From Apibacter adventoris (GTDB lineage Bacteria > Bacteroidota > Bacteroidia > Flavobacteriales > Weeksellaceae), in NCBI RefSeq assembly GCF_002964975.1, contig NZ_PSZM01000037.1, positions 43,091 through 107,090 on the forward strand: a stretch of 64,000 nucleotides of DNA, read 5' to 3'. Shown in pieces: positions 53,401 to 62,857 of this stretch. The notes below the pieces were generated by a model that was given only the letters and a program-made list of their open reading frames with translations, searched no databases and was not told the DNA's origin. The stretch's first letter is position 1. Every line of letters starts with the position of its first letter. The position numbers and the translations under genes are program-made.

Positions 53401-53491
53401 AAGAGCAAAGAAACGTTTTTATGTTATAGGAAATAAGAAGTTATGGGCTTCATGTAATTATTTCAATACTATGGCTAGGGTTCTTAATTAA
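50429..53491 (+). CDS. SF1 helicase, Upf1/DNA2-like (COG1112 type)
   Basis: 1020 residues starting at TTG 50429 (no ATG precedes the conserved I-L-K-F-W-R-N-V-E; the family often begins here). Walker A G-P-P-G-T-G-K-T-T-L lies near residue 296, a large inserted helical region (about 480-720) interrupts the core, motif II is I-D-E-A-G-Q-A-T near 754, motif III G-D-P-L-Q-V-E-P-V near 780, and the C-terminal core has H-K-F-Q-G-K-E-A-D-I-V and V-A-L-T-R-A-K-K-R-F. All ATPase motifs look intact. Such helicases occur in several anti-phage systems. It lies 83 bases after the SbcD-like gene, in the same direction. Confidence 0.85.
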   Translation: MKQQDILKFWRNVEIFDLPDLNKDAYLLKEGDFLPWLKTDKPINKNYKWRYTLFFGKIGKKIIVDHLNSLLKSDSPNDWEELVSGFTCLFALILDEKGCPQQNDYVTASYTFGIGALEQNISLSSVSDALKKSQTDFPDRYNFRLVEINGKQILQGETVLWEHLNKEIEYLKDINKWWDQSIGIYLLEESVPKDSEANTGFLNSFYLNDLDYLSSIKKNELGTALQLYLEQAPSIGKRKDLIQNKELLFESFSPDSMTCGRWPSNIEYGLYSAQVGAVNSIFSNLKDAEGIQGVNGPPGTGKTTLLKDIIAEIIVERAKVISDLGCDNLFERGFKKIEKESGYNYYTYNLKQSLKNNFGIVVASNNNAAVENISKELPQKENIDTKTFTDIDYFSICSQSLIKKDSWGVVAAALGNMKNREMFRKAFWQSGKTAEQNGFNGFQNLLYDIYKDPDSDETSIYKDSFIKHNELFKNLLKKFEDFKEQASLFHRLLPDYIKNRQKEIQLTRKLTIIDENLSNLSYEQTKLIGKENQVRQDADRIQILLNAHLQRKPTLFFIQKLFSTKSYKQWSSGTKEIINRLRSLDVSLDNARKALSLNRDNSKELSTKKEIIKKDLFKLNAFFVDYKKLQDILNKGYGIDINNIFDIDFWKKDLDKIHLSNPYHSPQVAKLRSDIFITALQLHHDAILVNAKNIKNNLNAFFEMLSGWVTVEKKIAQNLWDTFFLCVPVVSTTLASASRLFPNIAKNQIGWLLIDEAGQATPQSVAGLMHRSKRCVIVGDPLQVEPVVSMPEKLVTRLRKECNVELVWSPCKVSVQQLADRISLFGTYMQIGDSEEKIWTGFPLRTHRRCDDPMFSIANQIAYNNQMVKAINKNSDEEFIGASTWFHVECTSTPYNKHVILEEIEFLKTRIRELKRTGYRGNIYVISPFKSVSSYCTSEFKNQKNISCGTIHKFQGKEADIVFLVLGSNPSSSGARNWASQKPNMLNVALTRAKKRFYVIGNKKLWASCNYFNTMARVLN

Positions 53492-53774
53492 AGGTATAGA
53501 TGCAGTTTATTTTCATATTGACGAAATATGATTTTTTAAACAATTTTTATATTTGTAAATTAATGTAAAAATGTAAAACTAAATCGTTACTATTTGAATT
53601 AGCTTTTTATTAATAAACGGTTAATAATTATTAATTTATAATACAAGATTGTTTACAAATATTCAGAAACCTACTTACAAATAAACTCTTTACTAGTTTT
53701 ATTTTTTAAGAGAGTTTACAATATTTTTGTTTATTAGACAATATTAAGATAAGAATAATTTTTGTATTAACCTA

Positions 53775-54305
53775 TTAATTAGATTGCTTATTTACTAAGG
53801 GATCATTAAAGTTTAAATATTCATTATTTATAATACTATAGATAATAAAATTTCCATTTTTATCTTTTTTCAAAAGAAAATCTATGTTTTTCTCTTTTTC
53901 ATTTTTTTCATCAAAAAGAAAAAAGCTAACTCTATATTCATTTTGATTTTTTAAAGGTTTCACTTTTAAAGTTTTTTTAATTATTTCACCAGAATAATCT
54001 TGACCTTGAATGAAAGGATCATAATCTAAAATATAATTATCCTCTTCACTTAAACTATCAATTCTCTTTAATAAACGTTCGGAAACAAATTTTCTTTGTA
54101 AATCTTCCATAGAAGAATTAGAAATTGTATCATTACCATAAACTTTGAAATAAAATTCTTTTAAGGTTTTAATTCCTTGTATTGTATCTCCATAAAAAAT
54201 TTTTGTGTTTACATTTATATCCTTACTATAAATCTTTTTTGATTCTCCTATACAATTTATAAAAATGAAAATTGTTAAAACTAAAATGAAATAAATTTTT
54301 TTCAT
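53775..54305 (-). CDS. Hypothetical lipoprotein (DUF3828-like)
   Basis: 176 residues. The signal ends in F-I-N-C with Cys near 18. The mature part has a pattern seen in DUF3828 proteins: Y-F-K-V-Y-G, F-V-S-E-R-L-L-K-R-I, D-Y-D-P-F-I-Q-G-Q-D-Y and an alternation of beta strands near the end. This is an NTF2-like fold of unknown role. The 283 bases between this gene and the helicase hold no gene. Confidence 0.65.
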   Translation of the reverse strand: MKKIYFILVLTIFIFINCIGESKKIYSKDINVNTKIFYGDTIQGIKTLKEFYFKVYGNDTISNSSMEDLQRKFVSERLLKRIDSLSEEDNYILDYDPFIQGQDYSGEIIKKTLKVKPLKNQNEYRVSFFLFDEKNEKEKNIDFLLKKDKNGNFIIYSIINNEYLNFNDPLVNKQSN

Positions 54306-54337
54306 ATGATAAAGTATATTTTTATTTTAAAAAATAT

Positions 54338-54371
54338 AAAAAAACCTTTAAAAATTTTTAAAGGTTTTTTT
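54338..54371. terminator. Terminator between the two small leftward genes
   Basis: A perfect 34-base palindrome, A7-CCTTT-A5/T5-AAAGG-T7, 20 bases past the stop of the DUF5684-like gene. The T run works on both strands. Confidence 0.85.
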
Positions 54372-54391
54372 ATAATAAATAATACAAATTT

Positions 54392-54781
54392 TTAATTTAC
54401 TTGTTTATTTATATTTTCTAAACTTTCATGCATATCATTTTTATCAGAATTCTCATATTGAATATCTTCCTTAAAAGCTAGCATAGGTAAAAAAACGAAA
54501 GGTAATAAGATAATTCCTAATGTAAAAAATCTGTTTCTATTAAACTTGTTACATACTTCCATCCATAAAGCAACAACAGCAAATATTCCTATACAAGGAA
54601 TATAACTTAATAAGGACCACCATCCGGGTTTACCGCCAATTTCCGCTAAAACCCAAATATTGTAAAAAGGAATTATTGCCTTCCAACCCGGAACCCCAGC
54701 TTTTTCGTAAATTTTCCATGTTGAAACTAAGTTTACTAAAATAATAACTAAAAGAACCAACCAAAATATAAAATTTTTCAT
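54392..54781 (-). CDS. DUF5684-like small membrane protein
   Basis: 129 residues with three or four membrane segments. The motifs A-G-V-P-G-W-K-A-I-I-P-F-Y-N near residue 28 and G-K-P-G-W-W-S-L-L-S near 50 are characteristic of DUF5684 proteins, often seen near signal peptidase genes. The C-terminus is charged and cytoplasmic. A TATTTTTG element (54807-54814, minus) is a likely promoter. Function is unknown. Confidence 0.75.
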   Translation of the reverse strand: MKNFIFWLVLLVIILVNLVSTWKIYEKAGVPGWKAIIPFYNIWVLAEIGGKPGWWSLLSYIPCIGIFAVVALWMEVCNKFNRNRFFTLGIILLPFVFLPMLAFKEDIQYENSDKNDMHESLENINKQVN

Positions 54782-55371
54782 AGTTTATAAATTTTTTATT
54801 CGCTTGCAAAAATAATTTTTTCTATTTTATTAATATTTTTAAATTAATATTTATTAATGTTAAAAATTTATGTTTTTATTATTGAAATAATTTAAAATAT
54901 ATTTTTTAATTAAATTAATTAATAAATTTATATATCAATATGAAAAATAATATGAGTAAACTTTTTATAAAAATATTTTATAATTTATGTTTATGTATTA
55001 AGTTAAGAAAATATAATATGATAATATTTATAACAAATTGATTATTATATTATTTATAATGTGAATAAATATCATAAATTGAAGTTTATTTATTTTATTT
55101 TATTTCAAAGTTCAGAATTTTAAACTTATAAATTTTTTTTTTACGATAAATTCTAAATATTGCCTAAATTATCATTTGGATAAATTTATTGCTATCTATG
55201 TATAATATAACTTAAAATACGTATAATATTTATGTTAAATGATCTTTAATTATAATTATAAAAAATTATGCACATAATAAATTAAACAAAAATACTCATT
55301 GAGTTATAAGAACGTATATTATTTGTTTATGTACATATACTTTGGGTTTATATGAAGTTTATTTAATAATA
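54782..55371. other. Long AT-rich intergenic region
   Basis: 590 bases at about 88% AT between two leftward genes. Apart from the promoter element at 54807-54814 I see no gene, no clear hairpin and no repeat. A decayed gene cannot be excluded. Confidence 0.5.
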
Positions 55372-56532
55372 TTAATCTTTAGAAATAAAAGAACTGAGAA
55401 ATACAATTCCAATTCCAAAAATTGAAATGATAGCATAAGCAATACGTAAAGTAAATTTTTCAGCAATAAATCCAATACAGGGAGGCCCTAAAAAGAAACC
55501 TATAAAACCAATGCTGGTTACAATAGTAAGAGCCTTTCCGGTAGCTATGGTTTTCGATTTACCAGCTAAGGTATAAACCAAAGGTACAATTGCTGAAATA
55601 CCTAATCCTACAATCATAAAGGAGATAATAGTCATAATAAAATTAGGATAAAACACAGTGATGGATAGACCTAAAAAGATTAATACACCACTGATCTTTA
55701 AGGTTTTATTGGGGCCAAATCTACGAACGGTTAAATCTGAAATAAATCGTCCGACAGACATGGTGGACATATAAGCTGTTAACCCATACCCAATATATTC
55801 TTTTTGGGGCTTTACAATACTCTTCATATATTCACTGGACCAGTCGGTCATAGACCCTTCACTAATCATAGCAAATAAAGCTAAAATGCCTAATACAATT
55901 AAAGTTTTATCAGGGAACTGAAATTCATTTTTAGTTTTCTCTTCGTTTTTTTCAGGATAATAATCTATAGGGACTAAAAATTTAAACAAGGCTAAACTTA
56001 TAATAATTCCGATTGAAGAATAAATAATGAAATGTGGAAGAGGAGGAGTAGAGTTACTAATCATAAAAGCTCCCAGCCAGGAAGCAATAAACCCTCCGAT
56101 GCTCCAAAATCCATGAAATGATCCTGTAATTTGTCCTTTATATGCACGAGAAACATTAACAGCTTGAGTATTTATAGCAATATTAGTAAGATTCCCCATT
56201 GCTCCAAAAGCAATAAGATTGAGTTTTAGTTGCCATAAAGTATCCCAAAAACCGATTCCAATAAGAAATAATAAATATAGGATTATAAAAATAAGTGTAG
56301 ATTTTTTACTTCCCAATTTATAAATAAGATTTCCCGCAAAAGGGAGCGTTATTAACGTCCCGATCGAGAGGTATAGTAAAACCAAACCCCAATCAGAATC
56401 AGAAACCTGTAGTTTTGATTTTATTGTAGGAATTCGTGAGGCCCAAGAAGCAAATCCACCACCGAAAAAAAAGAATAAAATGGTGACTGCAATTCTGGGT
56501 AAATGATTTTTTATGAAATACATAGATTGCAA
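55372..56532 (-). CDS. MFS transporter (YbjJ/FucP-like)
   Basis: 386 residues with about 12 membrane segments. The N-terminal F-A-S-W-A-S-R-I-P-T-I near residue 27 is typical of YbjJ-like MFS proteins, G-S-F-H-G-F-W-S-I-G-G near 138 and the central basic loop complete the pattern. A sugar or drug substrate cannot be read. It is monocistronic; the 246 bases upstream show no gene. Confidence 0.85.
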   Translation of the reverse strand: MQSMYFIKNHLPRIAVTILFFFFGGGFASWASRIPTIKSKLQVSDSDWGLVLLYLSIGTLITLPFAGNLIYKLGSKKSTLIFIILYLLFLIGIGFWDTLWQLKLNLIAFGAMGNLTNIAINTQAVNVSRAYKGQITGSFHGFWSIGGFIASWLGAFMISNSTPPLPHFIIYSSIGIIISLALFKFLVPIDYYPEKNEEKTKNEFQFPDKTLIVLGILALFAMISEGSMTDWSSEYMKSIVKPQKEYIGYGLTAYMSTMSVGRFISDLTVRRFGPNKTLKISGVLIFLGLSITVFYPNFIMTIISFMIVGLGISAIVPLVYTLAGKSKTIATGKALTIVTSIGFIGFFLGPPCIGFIAEKFTLRIAYAIISIFGIGIVFLSSFISKD

Positions 56533-56778
56533 TTGATGAACAAAAGTATAATTATTATCTCAAAATTAATTATTGTTTTTCATTTTAATTGCTAATACAT
56601 AATTATGCTATAAAAATAAACAAACATAAAAAATTGGACTAACAAATATTAGCTGTGAAATTATGATTAAGTATATCAATTGTACATACACTGATTTGAA
56701 AAGAAACGTAAATCAAAAAAAGCAGATATATTAATATTAGGGATTATAATAAGTGAAAACCATTCTTGTTTTTATATT

Positions 56779-58947
56779 TTATTTGCTTAAATGGCTTCTT
56801 ACAAATTTTATTTCATCATAAGAAAAATCGTCTCCTAAAGCTTCCTTTATTTTTTTTAATTCAGGGTTATCAAATTTATTAATTACATTTTCAATTAATG
56901 CATACTTATCTTTATTAACAAAATCATAAACAGAAATTTTATTTTTAGATATAAGTTTAGAAATGTGATTGCTTATTGTAGATACTGCCAAATTACGTTC
57001 TTTAGCAATTTGAGCCATATTTTTTCCTTCTTGTAAAAGTTGGTAAGTAATATTTACAGTATTGTCAGTATTTATATGAGATATATTTCCTTCATCAGAA
57101 ATAAAATTACTTTCTTTATATGTTAGCCTTTGATCGATAAGAAAAGTTAAAAGAATAGATTTTATTTTTAATTTTATGTTTCCTTCAAAATCATTAACTA
57201 GTTTAAGATATTGAGTAATTCGAGATTTCTTTTTATATTCCAAATAATGGGTAATAACAGGTTTCCATGTTTTTTGAAAAAGTTCTTCTGCAAAATATTC
57301 TACAGCCTTAGATGCCCGCTTTTGAATTTTATCCCAATGTTCATTTTTATCAAAAGTATTTTCATATAATTGGGCGAGTAAAGTATTTCTGAATTTTTTA
57401 TTAATTAATTGAAGGGAATGTAGGCATTCATCTATAGAAGTAATTAATTCCAATACTTGTTGTTTTTCCGGAATATTTTTCTCAATAGTTTTTTTTCTCC
57501 ATTCTTGTAAATCTAAAATTAGATTTTGAATATTTAAAGATTTAAAGAGAGATTCAAGTCCAAAAATATACTTTTCTTCATTCAAAATGTTTTCCAGTTC
57601 GCGAACATTCCACATTTGCTTTTGAAATTCATTGATCTTATCATCCTGAATAATATTATGATTATGAATTATAGATTTTAATATTATTCCTTCAAGAGTT
57701 CTACATCGGCTTAGAGCTACATATACTTGTCCCGAAGCAAAAGATTTTCCTGCATCAATAATAACTTTATCAAAAGTTAATCCTTGACTTTTATGGATAG
57801 TAACGGCCCATGCCAAACGGATAGGATATTGCGAAAAAGAACCTAATTCTTCTTCAGTTATTTTTCCGTTTTCTTTATTTAGAGTATATTTTATATTTTT
57901 CCAAACTTCATGTTCAAGTAATAAAAGTTCTTTTTGATTTTCAAAACGAACATAAATATCGGAATCTTCTATTTTTTCAATTAAACCAATTTTCCCATTA
58001 AAATATCTTTTATTTCCAGAACTATCATTTCTGATGAACATGATTTGGGAACCTTCTTTTAAAACTAGCTCAATTTCTGTAGGATAAGAATTCTCAGGAA
58101 AAGTTCCTTCTATTATAGCTTCAAAAAACTTAATAGGTTTATTTAGTTTTTCTAATGCTTTTTGGTTAATTGAGTCAGCAATATAATTATGTGTAGTTAA
58201 GGTAATATAGCCAGATTCTTTTGGAATAAAATCAGGATTATACCTTTCATGTAATAATTCAAAATCAATGGAATCAAAATCTTGGTATCTTACCGCATTA
58301 AGTAAATCAATAAAAATAGGGTCTTCCTGTCTGTAAACTTTTTTAAATTCAATACAAACAGGAGGATTATCTTTTAAAATTAATGCATCAAAGAAAAAAA
58401 GACTTTTATAATAATTTTTTAAAATATTCCATTGTACTTCCTTAATAACAGGGGGCAATTGATACATATCTCCTATCATAATTATTTGTACACCCCCAAA
58501 AGGAGAAGGGTTTCTTCTAGTGTGCTGTAAAGCCCAGTTAATGGCATCTAAAATATCAGCCCTTAGCATAGATACTTCATCAATAATCAAAAGATCTAAT
58601 TCTAATAGCAACTTTTGTTTGTCCTTATTATACCTGAAATGTTGGTGGAGTTCACCTTTGGTTATAGCAATATTTCGGTCTATCCAATTATCATCAGAAG
58701 GAATAAAACTGGTAAGAGGAAAACCGAATAATGAATGAATGGTAACCCCTCCGGCATTAATTGCAGCTACACCTGTTGGAGCAACAACAATGGAACGTTT
58801 TTGAGTTTTTTCCTTTAATTCCTTTAAAAAAGTTGTTTTTCCAGTTCCGGCTTTTCCTGTGATAAATAAATTTTTATTAGTAAAATTAGCTAAATCAAAA
58901 GCAAGTTTTTGTTCAATATTCGTAATAGATTTCGGAATGCTTTCCAT
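56779..58947 (-). CDS. PIF1-like helicase with C-terminal helix-turn-helix
   Basis: 722 residues. Walker A G-K-A-G-T-G-K-T lies at 31-38, motif II L-I-I-D-E-V-S-M-L near 118, motif III G-D-M-Y-Q-L-P-P near 159, and the UvrD-C2-like late motif T-I-H-K-S-Q-G-L-T-F-D near 385 with V-A-L-S-R-C-R. The last third is helical, with an HTH-like segment (M-A-Q-I-A-K-E-R-N-L-A-V-S-T-I) near 650, as in the HTH_40/RQC-type tails of Bacteroidota PIF1 proteins. It is likely a 5'-3' DNA helicase in replication or repair. Confidence 0.88.
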   Translation of the reverse strand: MESIPKSITNIEQKLAFDLANFTNKNLFITGKAGTGKTTFLKELKEKTQKRSIVVAPTGVAAINAGGVTIHSLFGFPLTSFIPSDDNWIDRNIAITKGELHQHFRYNKDKQKLLLELDLLIIDEVSMLRADILDAINWALQHTRRNPSPFGGVQIIMIGDMYQLPPVIKEVQWNILKNYYKSLFFFDALILKDNPPVCIEFKKVYRQEDPIFIDLLNAVRYQDFDSIDFELLHERYNPDFIPKESGYITLTTHNYIADSINQKALEKLNKPIKFFEAIIEGTFPENSYPTEIELVLKEGSQIMFIRNDSSGNKRYFNGKIGLIEKIEDSDIYVRFENQKELLLLEHEVWKNIKYTLNKENGKITEEELGSFSQYPIRLAWAVTIHKSQGLTFDKVIIDAGKSFASGQVYVALSRCRTLEGIILKSIIHNHNIIQDDKINEFQKQMWNVRELENILNEEKYIFGLESLFKSLNIQNLILDLQEWRKKTIEKNIPEKQQVLELITSIDECLHSLQLINKKFRNTLLAQLYENTFDKNEHWDKIQKRASKAVEYFAEELFQKTWKPVITHYLEYKKKSRITQYLKLVNDFEGNIKLKIKSILLTFLIDQRLTYKESNFISDEGNISHINTDNTVNITYQLLQEGKNMAQIAKERNLAVSTISNHISKLISKNKISVYDFVNKDKYALIENVINKFDNPELKKIKEALGDDFSYDEIKFVRSHLSK

Positions 58948-58965
58948 TTAACTATGAATTTTTTA

Positions 58966-58997
58966 CAAAGGTAGAGCAATTGATTAAAAAAATCAAA
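58966..58997 (-). promoter_or_regulatory. Promoter of the PIF1-like helicase
   Basis: On the minus strand TTTG (58994-58997), a 20-base spacer and TACCTTTG (58966-58973), 19 bases before the start: a full Bacteroidota consensus. Confidence 0.75.
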
Positions 58998-59102
58998 AAA
59001 GTAAGAAAACCATTTTTATCGAAACTTATATTCTTAAAAAAAGTGATTCTATTAAAATAGGAAATGTATAATTCCTTAGTTTTTTATATAGATTGTAAAT
59101 TT

Positions 59103-59132
59103 CCATAAGAATTTTTGAGAAAACTCTTATGG
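59103..59132. other. Isolated hairpin in the helicase/HMGR intergenic region
   Basis: A 13-position stem with one mismatch (CCATAAGA pairing with TCTTATGG outside, TTTT with AAAA inside) and a 4-base loop. No T run follows on either strand. The rest of 58998-59350 holds no gene. Confidence 0.4.
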
Positions 59133-59351
59133 ACACATAAATAATAAATACACAAAATATTTAATAACTTAAAGATTATAAGATATTTGCGAAAAGAATA
59201 GAAAAATAAAAGAAAATATAATTAGACAAATTGGGAAAACTAAATTCTAATTTAGAAATAGTAAAGTTTATCTACTTTTAAAAAATATATTATATAGTGT
59301 TGTAAACTACTTTTTAATACAATAGATTTAAAGGATAGTTAAATATTATTA

Positions 59352-59359
59352 TAACTTTG
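59352..59359 (+). promoter_or_regulatory. Promoter -7 element of the HMG-CoA reductase gene (decides its start)
   Basis: TAACTTTG. The first in-frame ATG (59370) is only 10 bases further on, too close for a leader, which supports the ATG at 59388. Confidence 0.5.
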
Positions 59360-59387
59360 TTTCAGTTTAATGTGTACATCTCTAAAA

Positions 59388-60716
59388 ATGATAAATAAAA
59401 TAGTAGAAGGATTTTCCAAACTAAATAAAGAAGAAAAAATTAACTGGTTGGTAGATAATTATACCAATAATCCCCAAACAATAAAAAAAATACTGACCCA
59501 ATATTGGAATGAAGATTCTGAAATACAAAAGCTTCATGAAGAATTTTCTGAAAACACTATTTCAAATTTTTATATGCCTTTTGGGATTGCTCCCAATTTT
59601 CTTATAAATGGAAGTATATATGCCATTCCAATGGTTATAGAAGAAAGTTCTGTTGTAGCTGCAGCTTCAAAATCAGCAAAATTTTGGTTAGAACGAGGGG
59701 GATTCAAAACAAAAATATTAGGGAATTTAAAATTAGGGCATGTTCATTTTTTATATAAAGGAGATAAATCTAAATTAAATAACTGGTTCTCAAATTATTT
59801 AAAAAATATATTATTAATAGAAACAGAAGAGATCACAAAAAACATGCGTAATCGGGGAGGAGGTATTACTAATATTGAATTACTAGATAAAACCAATGAC
59901 CTTAATGATTATTTTCAAATTCAGGTAACATTTGATACACAAGATAGTATGGGGGCAAACTTTATAAATTCCTGTCTGGAACAAATGTCTAGGATTATAA
60001 TAGAACAAATTCAGAGATCAGAAATGTTTACCCAAATTGAGAAAGAATCTTTGCAGATAGTCATGTCGATACTTTCGAATTATACCCCAAATTGTATTGC
60101 TAGAGCAGAAGTAAGTTGTAAAATAGAAGATTTAGGAGATGAAAATGGTATATCATCTGAAGATTTTGCATGGAAATTTGAACAAGCTATTTGTATAGCG
60201 GAAGTAGATCCATTTAGAGCGGCTACACATAATAAAGGAATAATGAACGGAGTAGATTCTGTAGTAATAGCAACAGGAAATGATTTTAGAGCTGTTGAAG
60301 CATGTGTACATACCTATGCATCAAGAACTGGAAAATATAAAAGTTTAACCCATTGTTACATAGAAAATGGAAAATTTCATTATTGGATAGATCTTCCGCT
60401 TGCAATAGGTATCGTAGGAGGATTAACCCAATTACATCCTTTAGTTATTGCTTCACTACAAATACTGGGTAATCCTTCGGCAGAAAAGTTAATGCAAATT
60501 ATTGCAGTTGCAGGATTAGCTCAAAACTTTGCCGCAATCCGATCTTTAATAACATCAGGAATACAAAAAGGGCACATGAAAATGCATTTACTAAATATTT
60601 TGAATCAATTAGGAGCCACAGAGCAAGAAAAACAATATTTAGTAAATTATTTTAAAGATAAAACCGTTTCCTATCACCAAGTTATTTCAGAATTTAATAA
60701 ATTAAAAAAACAATAA
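59388..60716 (+). CDS. Class II hydroxymethylglutaryl-CoA reductase
   Basis: 442 residues from ATG 59388. Motifs: E-E-S-S-V-V-A-A-A-S near residue 80, D-S-M-G-A-N near 189, the A-T-H-N-K-G-I-M-N-G segment near 280, G-I-V-G-G-L-T near 345, and the late G-H-M-K-M-H with the flap His. The family is often annotated as degradative, but in Bacteroidota it commonly serves the mevalonate pathway; which direction applies here cannot be read. It is followed by the S46 peptidase after 14 bases. Confidence 0.92.
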   Translation: MINKIVEGFSKLNKEEKINWLVDNYTNNPQTIKKILTQYWNEDSEIQKLHEEFSENTISNFYMPFGIAPNFLINGSIYAIPMVIEESSVVAAASKSAKFWLERGGFKTKILGNLKLGHVHFLYKGDKSKLNNWFSNYLKNILLIETEEITKNMRNRGGGITNIELLDKTNDLNDYFQIQVTFDTQDSMGANFINSCLEQMSRIIIEQIQRSEMFTQIEKESLQIVMSILSNYTPNCIARAEVSCKIEDLGDENGISSEDFAWKFEQAICIAEVDPFRAATHNKGIMNGVDSVVIATGNDFRAVEACVHTYASRTGKYKSLTHCYIENGKFHYWIDLPLAIGIVGGLTQLHPLVIASLQILGNPSAEKLMQIIAVAGLAQNFAAIRSLITSGIQKGHMKMHLLNILNQLGATEQEKQYLVNYFKDKTVSYHQVISEFNKLKKQ

Positions 60717-60730
60717 TAAAATATAAACAT

Positions 60731-62857
60731 ATGAAAAAGACTTTACTATGCCTTTGTCTTATATTTTTAACCCTTATTCCTGCTAAAGCAGATGAAGGAA
60801 TGTGGTTAATGATGCTTATAAAAAGATTGAATTACATAGATATGCAAGAGGAAGGGCTCAAATTGACACCCGAAGAAATATATAGCGTTAACAATTCCAG
60901 TCTAAAAGATGCAATTGTTAGCTTTGGTGGATTCTGTACAGGAGAAATTATTTCGAATCAAGGATTAGTTCTTACCAATCACCACTGTGGATATTCAAAT
61001 ATAGCTGAATTATCCACACCGGAAAATGATTATTTAAAAAATGGATATTGGGCTAAAAATACACAACAGGAATTACCTGCCAAAAATTTATTTGTACGTT
61101 TTTTAGTAAAAATGGGTGATGTATCAGAAAGAATCAATAATTTATTGAAAAAAGCTAAAACAGAAAAAGAAAGAGCAGAAATAATTAAATCTGAATCAGA
61201 TAAAATAGAAAAAGAAAACAATTCGGATAATAAATATACAGTTGTTGTAAAATCTTTCTTTCATGGAAATGAATTTTATTATTTCGTATATCAGGATTAT
61301 AAAGATATACGTTTTGTGGGAGCGCCTCCTTCCTCTATAGGTAAGTTTGGAGGAGATACAGATAATTGGGAATGGCCCAGACACACAGGAGATTTTTCAA
61401 TGTTTAGAATTTATGCAGATAAAAATGGAGATCCGGCAGAATATTCTAATGAAAATATTCCATATACGCCAAAACATTCTTTAACTTTAAACATAGGAGG
61501 TGTAAAGCCCGGAGACTTCACAATGGTTATAGGTTATCCGGGAACAACCAGCAGATATTTATCTTCTTATGGAATTCAACAATTGATATCTTATGAATAT
61601 CCACCGTTTATTGAAGCTTCCAAAAAAGCTATGGATGTTCTTAAAAAACATATGGATGGAGATAAAGCTATTCAATTAAATTATGCAGGAAAATATGCAA
61701 GTTTAGCTAATTATTGGAAGAATAGAATAGGAATGATAGAAGCTATAAATAAAAATAAAGTAATTGAAGATAAAATAGAAAAAGAAAAACAATTTGCCCA
61801 ATGGTCAGAAAAAACAAATTATAAAAATGTATTATCAGACCTAGAGAACTATTACAAACAAACAAACAATACAATAAGAGAAAGAATGTATTTGTTTGGT
61901 GTAATGAGATCCAGTTCATATGCAGTTATACCCTCAAAACTAGGAGATATGCTAAAGACCTATACAGAACAAAATGAAATGGGTAGAGAAGCAATGAAAT
62001 CCAAGTTAATAGAATCAGTTAATTCCATGTATCAAAAAATATATCCAGAAGTAGAAAAAGATTTGTTAGAAGAATTAATTGGATTGTATATAATAAAAGT
62101 AAATATAGACAACTTGCCACAATCTATACGAAATCATATATTAAAAGAAACTGAATTTAAAACTTTGGCTAATAATTCAATATTTGAATCCAAAGAAAAA
62201 ATAATAAATTACATTAATAACCCAAACAAAAAACTAATTGACGAAGATCCCTTATATATATTATCTAAAGATCTAATATCATTATATATGCAAAAAGATT
62301 CTAAAAATAAAAGATTAGAGGATAATTTTAATCAAGCACAAAGATTATATATTAAAGGATTAGAAAAAACTTTTCCAAATGTTAAATTTTATCCGGATGC
62401 CAATTCCACAATGAGATTGACTTATGGGACCGTGAAGACCTTACAAGATAATCCGCAAAAACCCAATGATGCAAAATTAAACTATTACACAACCTTAAAA
62501 GGTATGATAGCCAAATATAAAAAAGATGATGCCGAATTTGATTTGCCACAAAAACTAATTGATTTGTATAATGCCAAAGATTATGGGGAATATGCCAATG
62601 AAAATGGAGAATTACCTATAGATTTTCTTTCTAATAACGATATTACAGGAGGAAATTCAGGTTCCCCAATAATTAATGGAAAAGGAGAATTAATAGGATT
62701 GGCCTTTGATGGTAATTGGGAAGCAATGAGCGGAAACATACAGTTTGATAACGAACTTCAAAGATGTATTAATACAGACATTCGTTTTGTATTGTTTATA
62801 ATAGAGAAATATTATGGGTCAACAGAAACATTAAAAGAGATAAAGACAATAAAATAA
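60731..62857 (+). CDS. S46 dipeptidyl peptidase, DPP7-like
   Basis: 708 residues with a signal peptide cleaved near residue 20 (T-L-I-P-A-K-A-D). The catalytic His is in L-T-N-H-H-C-G-Y near residue 84 and Ser in G-G-N-S-G-S-P near 641. The residue 18 after the Ser is Gly (F-D-G-N-W-E), the position that is Gly in DPP7 and Arg in DPP11, so a DPP7-type preference for uncharged P1 residues is inferred. It is a periplasmic enzyme releasing dipeptides from peptides for nutrition. Confidence 0.9.
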   Translation: MKKTLLCLCLIFLTLIPAKADEGMWLMMLIKRLNYIDMQEEGLKLTPEEIYSVNNSSLKDAIVSFGGFCTGEIISNQGLVLTNHHCGYSNIAELSTPENDYLKNGYWAKNTQQELPAKNLFVRFLVKMGDVSERINNLLKKAKTEKERAEIIKSESDKIEKENNSDNKYTVVVKSFFHGNEFYYFVYQDYKDIRFVGAPPSSIGKFGGDTDNWEWPRHTGDFSMFRIYADKNGDPAEYSNENIPYTPKHSLTLNIGGVKPGDFTMVIGYPGTTSRYLSSYGIQQLISYEYPPFIEASKKAMDVLKKHMDGDKAIQLNYAGKYASLANYWKNRIGMIEAINKNKVIEDKIEKEKQFAQWSEKTNYKNVLSDLENYYKQTNNTIRERMYLFGVMRSSSYAVIPSKLGDMLKTYTEQNEMGREAMKSKLIESVNSMYQKIYPEVEKDLLEELIGLYIIKVNIDNLPQSIRNHILKETEFKTLANNSIFESKEKIINYINNPNKKLIDEDPLYILSKDLISLYMQKDSKNKRLEDNFNQAQRLYIKGLEKTFPNVKFYPDANSTMRLTYGTVKTLQDNPQKPNDAKLNYYTTLKGMIAKYKKDDAEFDLPQKLIDLYNAKDYGEYANENGELPIDFLSNNDITGGNSGSPIINGKGELIGLAFDGNWEAMSGNIQFDNELQRCINTDIRFVLFIIEKYYGSTETLKEIKTIK

